A stretch of DNA of 64,000 bases from Exiguobacterium profundum (GTDB lineage: Bacteria; Bacillota; Bacilli; Exiguobacteriales; Exiguobacteriaceae). A program made the translations under genes and the position numbers. Below, piece after piece: positions 34,346 to 43,107 of this stretch. The stretch spans positions 170,684-234,683 of the forward strand of contig NZ_MRSV01000001.1 in the NCBI RefSeq assembly GCF_001909285.1. The letters are read 5' to 3'. Position 1 is the stretch's first letter; every line of letters starts with the position of its first letter. Under the pieces are notes generated by a model, which worked only from the letters and a program-made list of their open reading frames with translations, was not told where the DNA came from and searched no databases.

Positions 34346-34954
34346 ATGAAGTTATTCGTATTAGGCGCAACCGGTCGGACCGGACATCAATTCATCGATC
34401 AAGCCATCGAGCACGGTCATGATGTCACCGCGTTCGTCCGTGAACAGAAAAAGTTGATCCGGACGCCACAACTCGAAATCATTGAAGGCGACTTATATGA
34501 TGTCGACGCATTGACGGAAGCGATGCATGGTCACGATGCGGTCGTCAGTTGTCTCGGAACGGATTTGAGCGACCCAGACTTTTTAGCGAGTGTCACGGAC
34601 AAGCTCGTCCCTGCGATGAAGGCAAACAATGTTTCACGTATCATTTATCTCGCTTCAGCGGGGATTGACAATGAGATTCCGGGCCTTGCGGGGAAAGCCA
34701 TTACGTTCATGCTCCGGAAACCGCTCCGTGATCATCGGGCAGCCGTGGACTTATGGCGAAATTCGTCATTCGATTATACGATTGTACGACCGATGCAATT
34801 GACGGACGGTCCTCGCACCTCGACATATCGCACGGCCATCGATGAAGTGCCAGAGAACGGGAAGCACATCTCACGGGCAGACGTCGCCCAGTTCATGCTT
34901 CATACGATTGAAGAACAGGAACACGTACGAGAGTCGGTCGGACTGGCGTACTAA
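34346..34954 (+). CDS. NmrA/SDR_a5-type NAD(P)-binding protein
   Basis: A 202-residue Rossmann protein. The dinucleotide motif is LGATGRTGHQFIDQA (residues 5-19), and the family segment YLASAGIDNEIPG and the later YTIVRPMQLTDGP fit the NAD(P)H-binding (NmrA/YhfK-like) family. No full SDR catalytic tetrad is seen, so it may be a redox sensor or a flavin-reductase-like enzyme. ATG at 34346 follows GAGAGGAG. Confidence 0.83.
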   Translation: MKLFVLGATGRTGHQFIDQAIEHGHDVTAFVREQKKLIRTPQLEIIEGDLYDVDALTEAMHGHDAVVSCLGTDLSDPDFLASVTDKLVPAMKANNVSRIIYLASAGIDNEIPGLAGKAITFMLRKPLRDHRAAVDLWRNSSFDYTIVRPMQLTDGPRTSTYRTAIDEVPENGKHISRADVAQFMLHTIEEQEHVRESVGLAY

Positions 34955-35014
34955 TTTGATTCAATTCATGCTACAATATCGGGTAGTTTACTTTGAAAGG
35001 AACGAAAACGAATT

Positions 35015-36568
35015 ATGAGTATATTAACGGTACAAAACTTGAGCCACGGCTTTGGTGACCGCGCTATTTTGAACGATGTCTCTTTCCGCCTCTTAAAAGG
35101 AGAGCATATCGGTCTCGTCGGAGCGAACGGTGAAGGAAAATCGACGTTCATGAACATCATCACACGCAAACTGCAACCGGATGAAGGGAAAAACGAATGG
35201 GCAAAAAATGTCCGTGTCGGTTACCTCGACCAACACGCGGTACTCGAGCGTGGAATGACGATTCGGGACGTCTTGAAAGGTGCTTTCCAATACTTGATTG
35301 ACATGGAGACGCGCATCGGCGAACTCTACATGGAGATGGGTGACGCGACACCGGAACAGATGGAAGATATGCTCGCGGAGGTCGGTGAGCTTCAAGAGAC
35401 GCTCGATTCGAACGACTTTTATATCATTGATGCGAAAGTAGAAGAAGTGGCACGCGGTCTCGGTATTTTAGACGTCGGTCTCGACCGTGACGTCACGGAC
35501 TTGTCAGGTGGACAGCGTACGAAAGTATTGCTTGCAAAATTGCTTCTCGAGAAGCCAGATATCTTACTCCTCGATGAGCCGACCAACTATTTGGACGAAG
35601 TGCACATCGAATGGTTGAAACGCTATCTTCAAAACTACGACAATGCCTTCATCTTGATCTCGCACGATATCCCGTTCTTAAATAGCGTCATCAACTTGGT
35701 CTATCATATGGAGAACCAAGAGTTGAACCGCTACGTCGGAGATTATGACAAGTTCATGGAAGTGTACGAGATGAAACGCTCACAGCTTGAAGCCGCCTAC
35801 AAGCGTCAACAGGCCGAGATTGCCGACTTGAAAGACTTCGTCGCCCGTAATAAGGCGCGTGTGTCGACACGAAACATGGCGATGTCACGTCAGAAGAAGC
35901 TCGATAAGATGGATGTCATCGAATTGAGTGCGGAACGTCCGAAGCCAGAATTCCGCTTCTTACAGGCTCGTACGTCAGGACGACTCATCTTTGATGCGAA
36001 AGGTCTCGTCATCGGATACGATGAGCCACTCTCACGTCCGCTCGACCTTCAGATGGAGCGCGGTCAAAAGATTGCCCTCGTCGGAGCGAACGGAATCGGG
36101 AAGACGACTCTCTTGAAGAGTTTACTCGGCTTGATCAACCCTCTTGAAGGGACAGTCGAACGCGGTGAGTTCCTCGAAATGGGGTACTTCGAACAGGAAG
36201 CAGCATCAAGCAACAACACGTGTATCGAAGAGATTTGGAGTGAGTTCCCGTCACTCAACCAACAACAGGTGCGCGCGATGCTCGCGAAATGCGGTCTCAT
36301 GACGAAGCACATTGAAAGTAAAATCTCTGTCCTCAGTGGTGGGGAAAAGGCGAAAGTACGTCTTTGTAAACTCTTAAACAACGAAACGAACTTGCTCTTA
36401 CTCGATGAGCCGACGAACCACTTGGACGTCGACGCGAAGGAAGAGTTGAAGCGTGCGTTGAAAGAGTACAAAGGAAGTGTCCTCCTCATCAGTCACGAAC
36501 CAGAATTCTATGAGGATATCGTCACAGATGTCTGGAACTGTGAGTCGTGGACGACGAAAGTATTTTAA
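35015..36568 (+). CDS. ABC-F family ATP-binding protein (YkpA/YbiT-like)
   Basis: Soluble tandem ATPase of 517 residues that acts on the ribosome, not a transporter. Walker A motifs are GANGEGKST (about residue 38) and GANGIGKTT (about residue 357); signatures are LSGGQ and LSGGE; Walker B is LLLLDEPTN in both halves. The interdomain linker (MEVYEMKRSQLEAAYKRQQAEIADLKDF) is the P-site tRNA interaction motif region. The short C-terminus and linker resemble YkpA/YbiT rather than antibiotic-resistance ABC-F proteins. ATG at 35015. Confidence 0.9.
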   Translation: MSILTVQNLSHGFGDRAILNDVSFRLLKGEHIGLVGANGEGKSTFMNIITRKLQPDEGKNEWAKNVRVGYLDQHAVLERGMTIRDVLKGAFQYLIDMETRIGELYMEMGDATPEQMEDMLAEVGELQETLDSNDFYIIDAKVEEVARGLGILDVGLDRDVTDLSGGQRTKVLLAKLLLEKPDILLLDEPTNYLDEVHIEWLKRYLQNYDNAFILISHDIPFLNSVINLVYHMENQELNRYVGDYDKFMEVYEMKRSQLEAAYKRQQAEIADLKDFVARNKARVSTRNMAMSRQKKLDKMDVIELSAERPKPEFRFLQARTSGRLIFDAKGLVIGYDEPLSRPLDLQMERGQKIALVGANGIGKTTLLKSLLGLINPLEGTVERGEFLEMGYFEQEAASSNNTCIEEIWSEFPSLNQQQVRAMLAKCGLMTKHIESKISVLSGGEKAKVRLCKLLNNETNLLLLDEPTNHLDVDAKEELKRALKEYKGSVLLISHEPEFYEDIVTDVWNCESWTTKVF

Positions 36569-36588
36569 TTCAGTAAAGGACGTGTCGT

Positions 36589-37713
36589 ATGGCTGGCCCA
36601 ATTCAAACGAATGAACGGATTATCTTGTATGACATTATCCGAGGGTTTGCCCTCTGCGGCATTTTCCTCGTCAATATCCCGAGTATGCTCGGGAGCGACT
36701 GGATGTCCGGTCGTCCCGACTATTACGGGAGTGACCTGTTCGTTCGCACCCTCTTCGACTTGTTCGTGCAAACGAAGTTTTATACGATTTTCTCCCTCCT
36801 ATTTGGGATCGGCTTTTCGATTTTCCTCGAGCGCTCATACGCCCGAGGCGAATCGGTCAGTCGTTACATACGCCGGATTTTGATTCTCTTCTTGTTCGGT
36901 CTGGCACACCTGGCGATTTGGTCAGGGGATATCCTCCATACGTATGCCATGTGGGGCTTATTGCTTCCTCTCTTTTACGGATTGAGTAACCGTGCGATTT
37001 TGACGTGGGCATGGAGTTTATTGATTGGGAGCTTTTTACTGTTCTATGTGTCATCCATGTACTTAGAATTGTCGCTCGGATTTAGGTTTAATGGGGATCC
37101 TTTCCCGGCCGTCTTCAATTCTGGATTCGGCCCATGGTTCGACTATCGCCTAGATGAAGAGATTTTTGACATGTTCCAAAACTCATTTTTTGTCGGGGTT
37201 GAAATTCTAAGTCTGTTCTTGTTCGGCCTTTATATCGGACGGGAACGGAAACTCCTCACTTGGAGCATCCAAGGACTGACGCAGACAGCTATCATCTGTA
37301 CGGTAACCGCCCTACCGTTCTTCGCAGTCATTATTTGGCATCACTACGGTAGCGGTGCCGAATATTCGGCGACGAACTCTGCGGCCGTTCTCGTCTCCGG
37401 AAAACTACTCGCCACAACGTACATCTGCCTGTTCACCATCGCCGTTCGAAAAGGTCGCACGTTCGCCCCGCTTCAAGCGCTCGGACGAATGGCACTCACG
37501 AACTATTTGACACATACGTTGATCATTGTCTTGCCAGTGATCGCACTCGGGGCGTACGGTGCGCTTTCCTTAACCGAAGGTCTATTCCTCAGCATCGCCA
37601 TTTTGATTGCGCAGTCGTTCTTCTCGATGTGGTGGCTAAAGAATCACCGTTACGGACCGTTTGAGAAACTATGGCGTCTCGGAACATACGGACGACAAAC
37701 AAAATCATCCTAA
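36589..37713 (+). CDS. DUF418/YeiB-family membrane protein
   Basis: Polytopic protein of 374 residues with about ten helices. It has the YeiB N-terminus (LYDIIRGFALCGIFLVNI) and the C-terminal DUF418 domain with GRMALTNYLTHTLI and FSMWWLKNHRYGPFEKLWR. The domain is related to acyltransferase-3-like membrane proteins; its function is unknown. It begins 20 bases after the ABC-F gene and is probably in the same mRNA. Confidence 0.85.
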   Translation: MAGPIQTNERIILYDIIRGFALCGIFLVNIPSMLGSDWMSGRPDYYGSDLFVRTLFDLFVQTKFYTIFSLLFGIGFSIFLERSYARGESVSRYIRRILILFLFGLAHLAIWSGDILHTYAMWGLLLPLFYGLSNRAILTWAWSLLIGSFLLFYVSSMYLELSLGFRFNGDPFPAVFNSGFGPWFDYRLDEEIFDMFQNSFFVGVEILSLFLFGLYIGRERKLLTWSIQGLTQTAIICTVTALPFFAVIIWHHYGSGAEYSATNSAAVLVSGKLLATTYICLFTIAVRKGRTFAPLQALGRMALTNYLTHTLIIVLPVIALGAYGALSLTEGLFLSIAILIAQSFFSMWWLKNHRYGPFEKLWRLGTYGRQTKSS

Positions 37714-37715
37714 GA

Positions 37716-37810
37716 TTGGACTTCATTGTCCGGTCTTTTTTTAAATAAAAACTGCAGACGAGCATACGTCTGCAGTTCCGCTCGAGGCCACGGCTTCGAG
37801 TTTTTATTTT
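37716..37810. terminator. Cluster of terminators between convergent genes
   Basis: A weak plus-strand hairpin (GATTGGAC ... GTCCGGTC, TTTTTTT), a minus-strand hairpin AACTGCAGACG ... CGTCTGCAGTT with TTTTT, and a plus-strand CTCGAGGCCACGGCTTCGAG with TTTTT lie in a row. Confidence 0.8.
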
Positions 37811-38733
37811 GTTGCCGCTTCCGTTAAGAATGGCACGATTTGCTTCTTACGTGAGACGACGCCAGGAAGTGTCGCCAATCCGTTTTGAAGCGTCACGTTG
37901 AACGCTTGTTCGAAGAGTTCTGGTTTTGGTCCGACAACGACGGCTTCCGAATCGTTCGTCAAAATGTTCGTGATGGCGAATACGAACAAGTCCAAGTTTT
38001 TCGCTGCAACCGTTTTGGCGATTGCGGCTTCAACTTCCGCTTTCCGGTTCAAGACATCGTTCGCATCGACCGTGTTCACTTGTGCGATTTCGACACGATA
38101 GTCGCCCATCGCGAATTCTTTCGCATCGAGTGAGATGAGCTCTTCAATCGTTTTTTGGCTAAGGTCCGCACCGGCTTTGAGCATCTCAAGTCCGTATACT
38201 TCCGCATCGACGCCAGCGATCTCCGCAAGTTCTTTCGCTGCTTTGATGTCTTCATCTGTGCATGTCGGTGATTTGAAGAGAAGCGAATCCGAGATGATGG
38301 CTGACAGCATCAAGCCGGCCATATCCGCAGCAATTTCGACACCATGCTCTTTATACAACTTCAACAAAATCGTTGCCGTACACCCGACTGGCTCCGCACG
38401 ATAGTAGAGCGGGTCTGCCGTTTGGAAGTTTGCGATACGGTGGTGGTCGATGACTTCAAGGATTCGCACATCTTCAATGCCATCCGCACTTTGCTGGAAC
38501 TCGTTATGGTCGACCAAGATGACTTCTTCCGCCTCACCTTTCACACTTTCAATCAAGCGTGGTGCTTTCACACGGAAGTGATCGAGCGCATATTGTGTTT
38601 CACCGTTCACTTCACCGAGACGAACCGCCTCTGCGTCCATCCCTAATTTCTTTTTCAACTCGGCATAAGCGAGCGCTGACGTGATTGTGTCGGTATCTGG
38701 ATTTTTATGTCCAAAGACTAGTACTGTACTCAT
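37804..38733 (-). CDS. ppaC: Manganese-dependent inorganic pyrophosphatase (family II)
   Basis: DHH-superfamily enzyme (309 residues) hydrolysing pyrophosphate from biosynthesis. The metal ligands are His9, Asp13 and Asp15 in FGHKNPDTD, followed by VDHNE and the DHH motif in [10 protein letters not shown]; the C-terminal DHHA2 domain ends with [13 protein letters not shown] at 38733 follows GAGGAGA. Essential household gene in this group; single-gene unit. Confidence 0.96.
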   Translation of the reverse strand: MSTVLVFGHKNPDTDTITSALAYAELKKKLGMDAEAVRLGEVNGETQYALDHFRVKAPRLIESVKGEAEEVILVDHNEFQQSADGIEDVRILEVIDHHRIANFQTADPLYYRAEPVGCTATILLKLYKEHGVEIAADMAGLMLSAIISDSLLFKSPTCTDEDIKAAKELAEIAGVDAEVYGLEMLKAGADLSQKTIEELISLDAKEFAMGDYRVEIAQVNTVDANDVLNRKAEVEAAIAKTVAAKNLDLFVFAITNILTNDSEAVVVGPKPELFEQAFNVTLQNGLATLPGVVSRKKQIVPFLTEAATK

Positions 38734-38799
38734 GTCTCATTCTCCTCACTAAATAGTTTTCCCTTATCCATTATAACGCCCACGGCATTTCTTTCAAAA

Positions 38800-38831
38800 A
38801 ACAAACAAAAAGAGCCGTGTCTCGGCTCTTA
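38800..38831 (-). terminator. Terminator after the small acidic gene
   Basis: Minus-strand AAGAGCCGAGACACGGCTCTT stem followed by TTTTTGTTTG. Confidence 0.85.
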
Positions 38832-38963
38832 TGCTTGTTCATCTTCATCTGTCTCTTCGAGGTCAGAATGATCTCCTTTTGAATCTTCTTCATGGGAGAT
38901 GTCCGGCTGATCTCGCTTCAACTTTTCTTTTTCTTCTTGTTCACGCTTTTCTTTGTCTGACAT
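38829..38963 (-). CDS. Small highly charged protein, 44 residues
   Basis: A short minus-strand frame beginning MSDKEKREQEEKEKLKRD and ending in an acidic tail (DLEETDEDEQA). Nearly all residues are charged or polar, so it is probably disordered or a short coiled coil. AAAGGATG stands before the ATG and a terminator follows immediately, which supports a real transcript. No family recognised; codon composition alone could mislead, hence moderate confidence. Confidence 0.6.
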   Translation of the reverse strand: MSDKEKREQEEKEKLKRDQPDISHEEDSKGDHSDLEETDEDEQA

Positions 38964-39060
38964 ATGGTGTCATCCTTTCGAAAATCCGACTTGTCGTAAT
39001 CTGTTCCCCTAGCTCGATTTCGTCAAACGACATTTCATCAAACGTAAACAAACTGAAACG

Positions 39061-39342
39061 TCAGGCCTGCACGAAGACGATTTCTTCTCCGCGAAGTTCG
39101 ACTTTCACGTCTTGTCCTTGGAACAACCACTCATCTTGTTCCGCCACGACAAAACGAATGCCGTCTTCTTCGGTCTCAACAGCCGCATTGTTCACGTCTT
39201 CTGTGATGACCCCGACAGAAAAACCGTGCGTCAAGTCTGTCGAACCTCCGTATTTGGCAAACAAACGAACCGTTTGGCCTGCTTCGACTTCCATTTCTTC
39301 TTTAAACCATTGGAGCGCTTCTTCTGTTACTTGAATCTTCAT
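39061..39342 (-). CDS. yneR: HesB/YneR-family protein
   Basis: A 93-residue protein of the HesB/IscA-like fold, YneR branch (MKIQVTEEALQWFKEEM...GQTVRLFAKYGG...HGFSVGV). The three cysteines of A-type Fe-S carriers are absent, as in YneR, so it should not be called an IscA scaffold; its role is unknown. AGGAGGAG precedes the ATG. Confidence 0.83.
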   Translation of the reverse strand: MKIQVTEEALQWFKEEMEVEAGQTVRLFAKYGGSTDLTHGFSVGVITEDVNNAAVETEEDGIRFVVAEQDEWLFQGQDVKVELRGEEIVFVQA

Positions 39343-39409
39343 AACATCTCCTCCTCTCGACTACTCCTTTCATTCTAAACGTTTCAAAAGAGTCGAGCGA
39401 GGAAGTTGC

Positions 39410-40369
39410 CTAAAGTGTCGTGCCAACTTGATAGCTCACCGTCATGCCATGCGTTTCCGGTTGCGCACCATTCATTTCAGCGAGCGTCGTTTCAAATAAG
39501 CGTCGCCCGATTTCTTCATTCGGTGAGAGCATCGTCGACAGTCCGAATGCATGACCGATCGGATGTCCGTCAAAGCCTAGCATGGCGACTTCCTGAGGAA
39601 TCTTGATGTCTCGCCGTTGCATCTCTCCTAAAAATCCGAGGGCGACATAATCAGACGAGAAAAAGAGCGCTCGAGGACGCTCTTTTTGAGAGAGGAACGT
39701 TTCAGCTAGCCGAATACCGTCCTCACTCGTCAAATAGCCGGTCCAAATCCATTGCTCACGCGCATGCGCTACTTCATCGAAATAGGCTTGCTGACGCGCA
39801 AGGGAACTCGGACTATGGCTTCTTGACAAGATGATACCAATCTCTTCATATCCATGCTCCTGTAGCACATGAATACCTGATACGAACGACGCGTAATGGT
39901 CGACATGGATCGATGAGATCGTCTCCGGTGCGCCGACGGTCGCCACAGCGATTGGCCCGTACGCACGATACGTCTCCATTTCCTTAAAGGACATTTCATG
40001 CGATAAGACGATCGCCCCATCGACTTCGCGATGTTTCAATAAATCGAGTGCTTGTCGTTCCTCACTCAGCTTATACTCCGTCTGCCACATGACGAGCCGG
40101 TAATCGTGCTCGAGCGCCGCCTTGGCGAGTCCATTGACGAAGAGACCGTAATACGGGTGATCCATATAAGGTAAGATGACGACGACACGTTGTGTTTTCC
40201 CCGTCGACAACGTCAACGCCTGTTGATTTCGCAAATACCCGAGTTCTTTCATCGCCGCATGGACACGGGTCCGTTTTTCCTTCGATACGTACGGATGCTC
40301 GTTCAACACACGCGAGACCGTCGTCACCGATACGTCAGCGTGCTTCGCGATATCTCGAATGTTTGCCAT
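39410..40369 (-). CDS. LacI-family transcriptional regulator
   Basis: Regulator of 319 residues: N-terminal helix-turn-helix (IRDIAKHADVSVTTVSRVLNEHPYVS, residues 4-29) with hinge helix, then a periplasmic-binding-protein-like sugar domain. It may control a sugar system; no transporter lies beside it, but the PTS gene in this window carries LacI-type palindromes in its promoter. Transcribed with the small upstream gene, 10 bases apart. GAGGTGG precedes the ATG. Confidence 0.9.
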   Translation of the reverse strand: MANIRDIAKHADVSVTTVSRVLNEHPYVSKEKRTRVHAAMKELGYLRNQQALTLSTGKTQRVVVILPYMDHPYYGLFVNGLAKAALEHDYRLVMWQTEYKLSEERQALDLLKHREVDGAIVLSHEMSFKEMETYRAYGPIAVATVGAPETISSIHVDHYASFVSGIHVLQEHGYEEIGIILSRSHSPSSLARQQAYFDEVAHAREQWIWTGYLTSEDGIRLAETFLSQKERPRALFFSSDYVALGFLGEMQRRDIKIPQEVAMLGFDGHPIGHAFGLSTMLSPNEEIGRRLFETTLAEMNGAQPETHGMTVSYQVGTTL

Positions 40370-40378
40370 TCGACCACC

Positions 40379-40612
40379 TCAACTTGTCAGTCTTTGCATA
40401 TAGTGTACCCACTCTGCTTGCTGACTGTCACCTCTTTCGACGACTTGACAACGAATCGCTTGAACGAGACGGAAGCGCTCCTCTAACGGTAAATGAAGAA
40501 ACTCTTCCTGGAAACGGGTACACAACATTTTTCCAAACGGTGTATACAACTGATTGATGACGAGCTCGTATACGATTCCACTGCACCATGTCTTCCACGT
40601 TGTCGGTTTCAT
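40379..40612 (-). CDS. Hypothetical small protein, 77 residues, upstream of lacI-type gene
   Basis: Unrecognised soluble protein beginning MKPTTWKTWCSGIVYELVIN, with two amphipathic helices (QLYTPFGKMLCTRFQEEFLHL and EERFRLVQAIRCQVVERG) and three cysteines. GGGAGGGG precedes the ATG at 40612, an excellent ribosome binding site. It forms a two-gene unit with the LacI regulator, so it may modulate that regulator or respond to the same signal (inference). Confidence 0.65.
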   Translation of the reverse strand: MKPTTWKTWCSGIVYELVINQLYTPFGKMLCTRFQEEFLHLPLEERFRLVQAIRCQVVERGDSQQAEWVHYMQRLTS

Positions 40613-40687
40613 ATCGGTTCCCCTCCCTTTGTCTATACCGTATCTTCTGAAACGCGTTTCAGAGCAAGAATCTTTTTTAAAAAAATT

Positions 40688-40702
40688 TATTTCCGAACAT
40701 TA
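40688..40702 (+). promoter_or_regulatory. PurR-box-like site, upstream copy
   Basis: TATTTCCGAACATTA, matching the Bacillus PurR box core CCGAACWWT with an AT-rich flank. It is exactly the inverse of the copy at 40814-40828. Confidence 0.65.
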
Positions 40703-40745
40703 TTTGTCTTCAACTTTCATTTTTCATGTTTTTTACTCAAAACAA

Positions 40746-40774
40746 TTGACGGGAATCAAACATTTTTGTATAGT
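40746..40774 (+). promoter_or_regulatory. Sigma-A promoter of the purine permease
   Basis: TTGACG (40746-40751), 17-base spacer, TATAGT (40769-40774), lying between the two PurR-like boxes. Confidence 0.75.
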
Positions 40775-40813
40775 CATCAAGTTGATAACGTTAATTTAAG
40801 CATTTTTCTCAAT

Positions 40814-40828
40814 TAATGTTCGGAAATA
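40814..40828 (-). promoter_or_regulatory. PurR-box-like site, downstream inverted copy
   Basis: TAATGTTCGGAAATA, the exact reverse complement of the upstream box, 24 bases before the permease start codon. Centre-to-centre distance to the first copy is 126 bases. Confidence 0.65.
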
Positions 40829-40851
40829 GACCGAAATAAGGAGTTTTATCG

Positions 40852-42141
40852 ATGAATATTTTTCAATTTAAACAACATGGAACGAATGTTAAACAGGAAG
40901 TGACTGCTGGGATCACAACGTTCGTGACGATGGCGTACATCTCTGTCGTCAACCCAGCGATTCTATCCGACGCAGGGATTCCGTTCGCACAAGCATTCAC
41001 AGCGACAATCATTGCCATCCTCATCGGGACAGGCTTGATGGCGTTTTATGCGAACTTACCAATCGCCGTGGCGCCAGGAATGGGGCTCAACGCATTCTTC
41101 GCTTACACGCTCGTCGCTCAAGAACAGATTGCCCCGTCCGCCGCACTCGGCGTCGTCTTCGTCTCGTCCGTCTTCTTTTTAATCTTGTCGCTCTCTCCAA
41201 TTCGGACGAAGTTGATTCAAGCGATTCCGACTTCGTTGAAGCATGCCATCACGACCGGAATCGGTCTTTTCATCGCTTCACTCGGATTAAAACTATCAGG
41301 TTTGATCGTTGCTGATGAAGCAAACTTGGTGCGTCTCGGTGACGTGTCTTCTCCAGAAGTACTACTTGTACTCGGTGGTTTGATCGTCTCGGCACTTCTC
41401 TTTTCACGAAACGTACCCGGTTCTTTACTCATCGGGATGGTACTCACTGGGATCGCAGCATACTTCATGGACATCTTAAAAATCGATGGTGTCACGGCGA
41501 TGCCGACGCTTCCCGAGGGACTCATGGTCAACCCCGTGACGGCATTTAGTGATGTCATTCAATACGGTTTGTTCGGTGCTGTCCTCTCGTTCTTCCTCGT
41601 CACGCTTTTTGATACGACAGGTACGCTTGTCGGTGTCGGAAAACAGGCAGGTCTCTTAAAAGAGGATGGAACAATTGAGAATGGTCACCGTGCACTCTTT
41701 GCCGATTCACTTGCCACAATGGGTGGATCACTCGTCGGAACAAGCCCGTCTACGGCATACATCGAGTCTGCTGCCGGTGTCGCGCAAGGTGGACGTACGG
41801 GGCTCACAACGGCCGTCGTCGCCGGATTGTTCGGATTGACACTCTTCTTCAGCCCACTTATCGGCGCCATCTCTGGCGTAGCGGCAATCACAGCTCCTGC
41901 ACTCATCATCGTCGGGGCACTCATGTTGACGAACGTCCGGTACATCGACTGGAGCGACTTCAGCGAATACTTCCCGGCTTTCATGACGATTTTGATCATG
42001 CCTTTGTCAGGAAGCATCGAACGCGGCATAGCCTTCGGGTTCATCTTGTACCCGATCTTCAAAGCGATGAACAAAGAGACGGTTCACCCGCTCATCTACT
42101 TGTTCGGCGCACTCTTCATCTTGGAAATGTTCTTCCTATAA
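40852..42141 (+). CDS. Hypoxanthine/guanine/adenine permease (NCS2, AzgA/PbuG type)
   Basis: Purine permease of 429 residues, about 14 helices, of the AzgA-like branch (compare PbuG/PbuO). Markers are EVTAGITTFVTMAYISVVNP (residues 17-36), GMGLNAFFAYTLV, LFDTTGTLVGVGKQAG and SPSTAYIESAAGVAQGGRTGL. ATG at 40852 follows AAGGAG. The PurR-like boxes place it in the purine-repressed class. Substrate among purine bases cannot be fixed. Confidence 0.9.
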   Translation: MNIFQFKQHGTNVKQEVTAGITTFVTMAYISVVNPAILSDAGIPFAQAFTATIIAILIGTGLMAFYANLPIAVAPGMGLNAFFAYTLVAQEQIAPSAALGVVFVSSVFFLILSLSPIRTKLIQAIPTSLKHAITTGIGLFIASLGLKLSGLIVADEANLVRLGDVSSPEVLLVLGGLIVSALLFSRNVPGSLLIGMVLTGIAAYFMDILKIDGVTAMPTLPEGLMVNPVTAFSDVIQYGLFGAVLSFFLVTLFDTTGTLVGVGKQAGLLKEDGTIENGHRALFADSLATMGGSLVGTSPSTAYIESAAGVAQGGRTGLTTAVVAGLFGLTLFFSPLIGAISGVAAITAPALIIVGALMLTNVRYIDWSDFSEYFPAFMTILIMPLSGSIERGIAFGFILYPIFKAMNKETVHPLIYLFGALFILEMFFL

Positions 42142-42149
42142 GTTAGACA

Positions 42150-42181
42150 GAAGATCCTCGTCATGTGTCGAGGATCTTTTT
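42150..42181 (+). terminator. Terminator after the purine permease
   Basis: AGATCCTCG ... CGAGGATCT stem followed by TTTTCTG. Confidence 0.85.
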
Positions 42182-42333
42182 CTGTTATACGTTCTCCTTA
42201 GCTGTTTTATATCAGAAAAGAGATGAATATCTGTTCAGTGAGATACGTTATCAATTAGACAGGATTTTACAAATAAATCAGTTTTTCTCCCCATTTTTTT
42301 TTTACTTTCCTACGCTTTATGAAATAATGACGT

Positions 42334-42347
42334 TGAAATCGCTATCA
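42334..42347 (+). promoter_or_regulatory. Catabolite response element (cre) before lutA
   Basis: TGAAATCGCTATCA fits all fixed positions of the cre consensus TGWAANCGNTNWCA. It lies 22 bases before the lutA start, positioned to block transcription in rich sugar. Confidence 0.7.
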
Positions 42348-42369
42348 TCAGAAGAAAGAAGGAATGGCT

Positions 42370-43107
42370 ATGCCGAATGTAGCTTTATTCGTCACTTGTT
42401 TATCTGATACGTTGTTTCCATCCGTCGGACAAGCGACAGTCGAACTACTCGAACATTTAGGGTGCGAGGTGACGTTCCCCTTTGAGCAGACATGCTGTGG
42501 GCAGCCTGCCTACAACAGCGGCTATCATGAGGAGACTAAAAAGGTTGCCAAGCACATGATTGAAACGTTTGAACAAGCAGATGCAGAATATATCGTCGGA
42601 CCATCGGGGTCGTGTGTCATGATGATGCGCGACTACCCTCATTTGTTCCAAGATGATCCAGTATGGGGTCCTCGCGCTGAAGCGCATGCCGCCAAAACGT
42701 TCGAACTGACGCAGTTCATCGTCGATGTGCTCGAAGTCACAGATGTCGGTGCCAAGTTTCCCGCCAAAGCGACCTATCACGCGTCTTGTCATATGACTCG
42801 CCTCCTCGGAATCGAAGCGGCTCCCGGTAAGTTGCTCGGAAACGTCGATGGACTGACGATGGTTCCCCTCGCGAACGTACATAACTGTTGTGGGTTCGGC
42901 GGGACGTTCTCCGTCAAGATGCCAGACGTGTCGGTACAAATGGTAGATGAAAAAGTCGATTCCATCTTACAGTCAGGCGCAGAGGTGTTGATCGGAGCGG
43001 ATGCGTCATGTCTGATGAACATCGGCGGACGTCTTCATAAACAGGGACATCCGATTAAAGTGATGCATATTGCCGAAGTCTTGAACGAAGGAGTGAAGCA
43101 AGCATGA
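42370..43107 (+). CDS. lutA: L-lactate utilisation Fe-S protein LutA
   Basis: Subunit of the LutABC complex that oxidises L-lactate to pyruvate, 245 residues. Two cysteine-rich CCG domains are visible: [14 protein letters not shown] (about residues 38-51) and [19 protein letters not shown] (about residues 172-190). ATG at 42370 is seven bases after AAGGA and matches the usual start of LutA ([10 protein letters not shown]); an ATG two codons upstream is too close to the binding site. The TGA overlaps the lutB ATG. Confidence 0.94.
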   Translation: MPNVALFVTCLSDTLFPSVGQATVELLEHLGCEVTFPFEQTCCGQPAYNSGYHEETKKVAKHMIETFEQADAEYIVGPSGSCVMMMRDYPHLFQDDPVWGPRAEAHAAKTFELTQFIVDVLEVTDVGAKFPAKATYHASCHMTRLLGIEAAPGKLLGNVDGLTMVPLANVHNCCGFGGTFSVKMPDVSVQMVDEKVDSILQSGAEVLIGADASCLMNIGGRLHKQGHPIKVMHIAEVLNEGVKQA

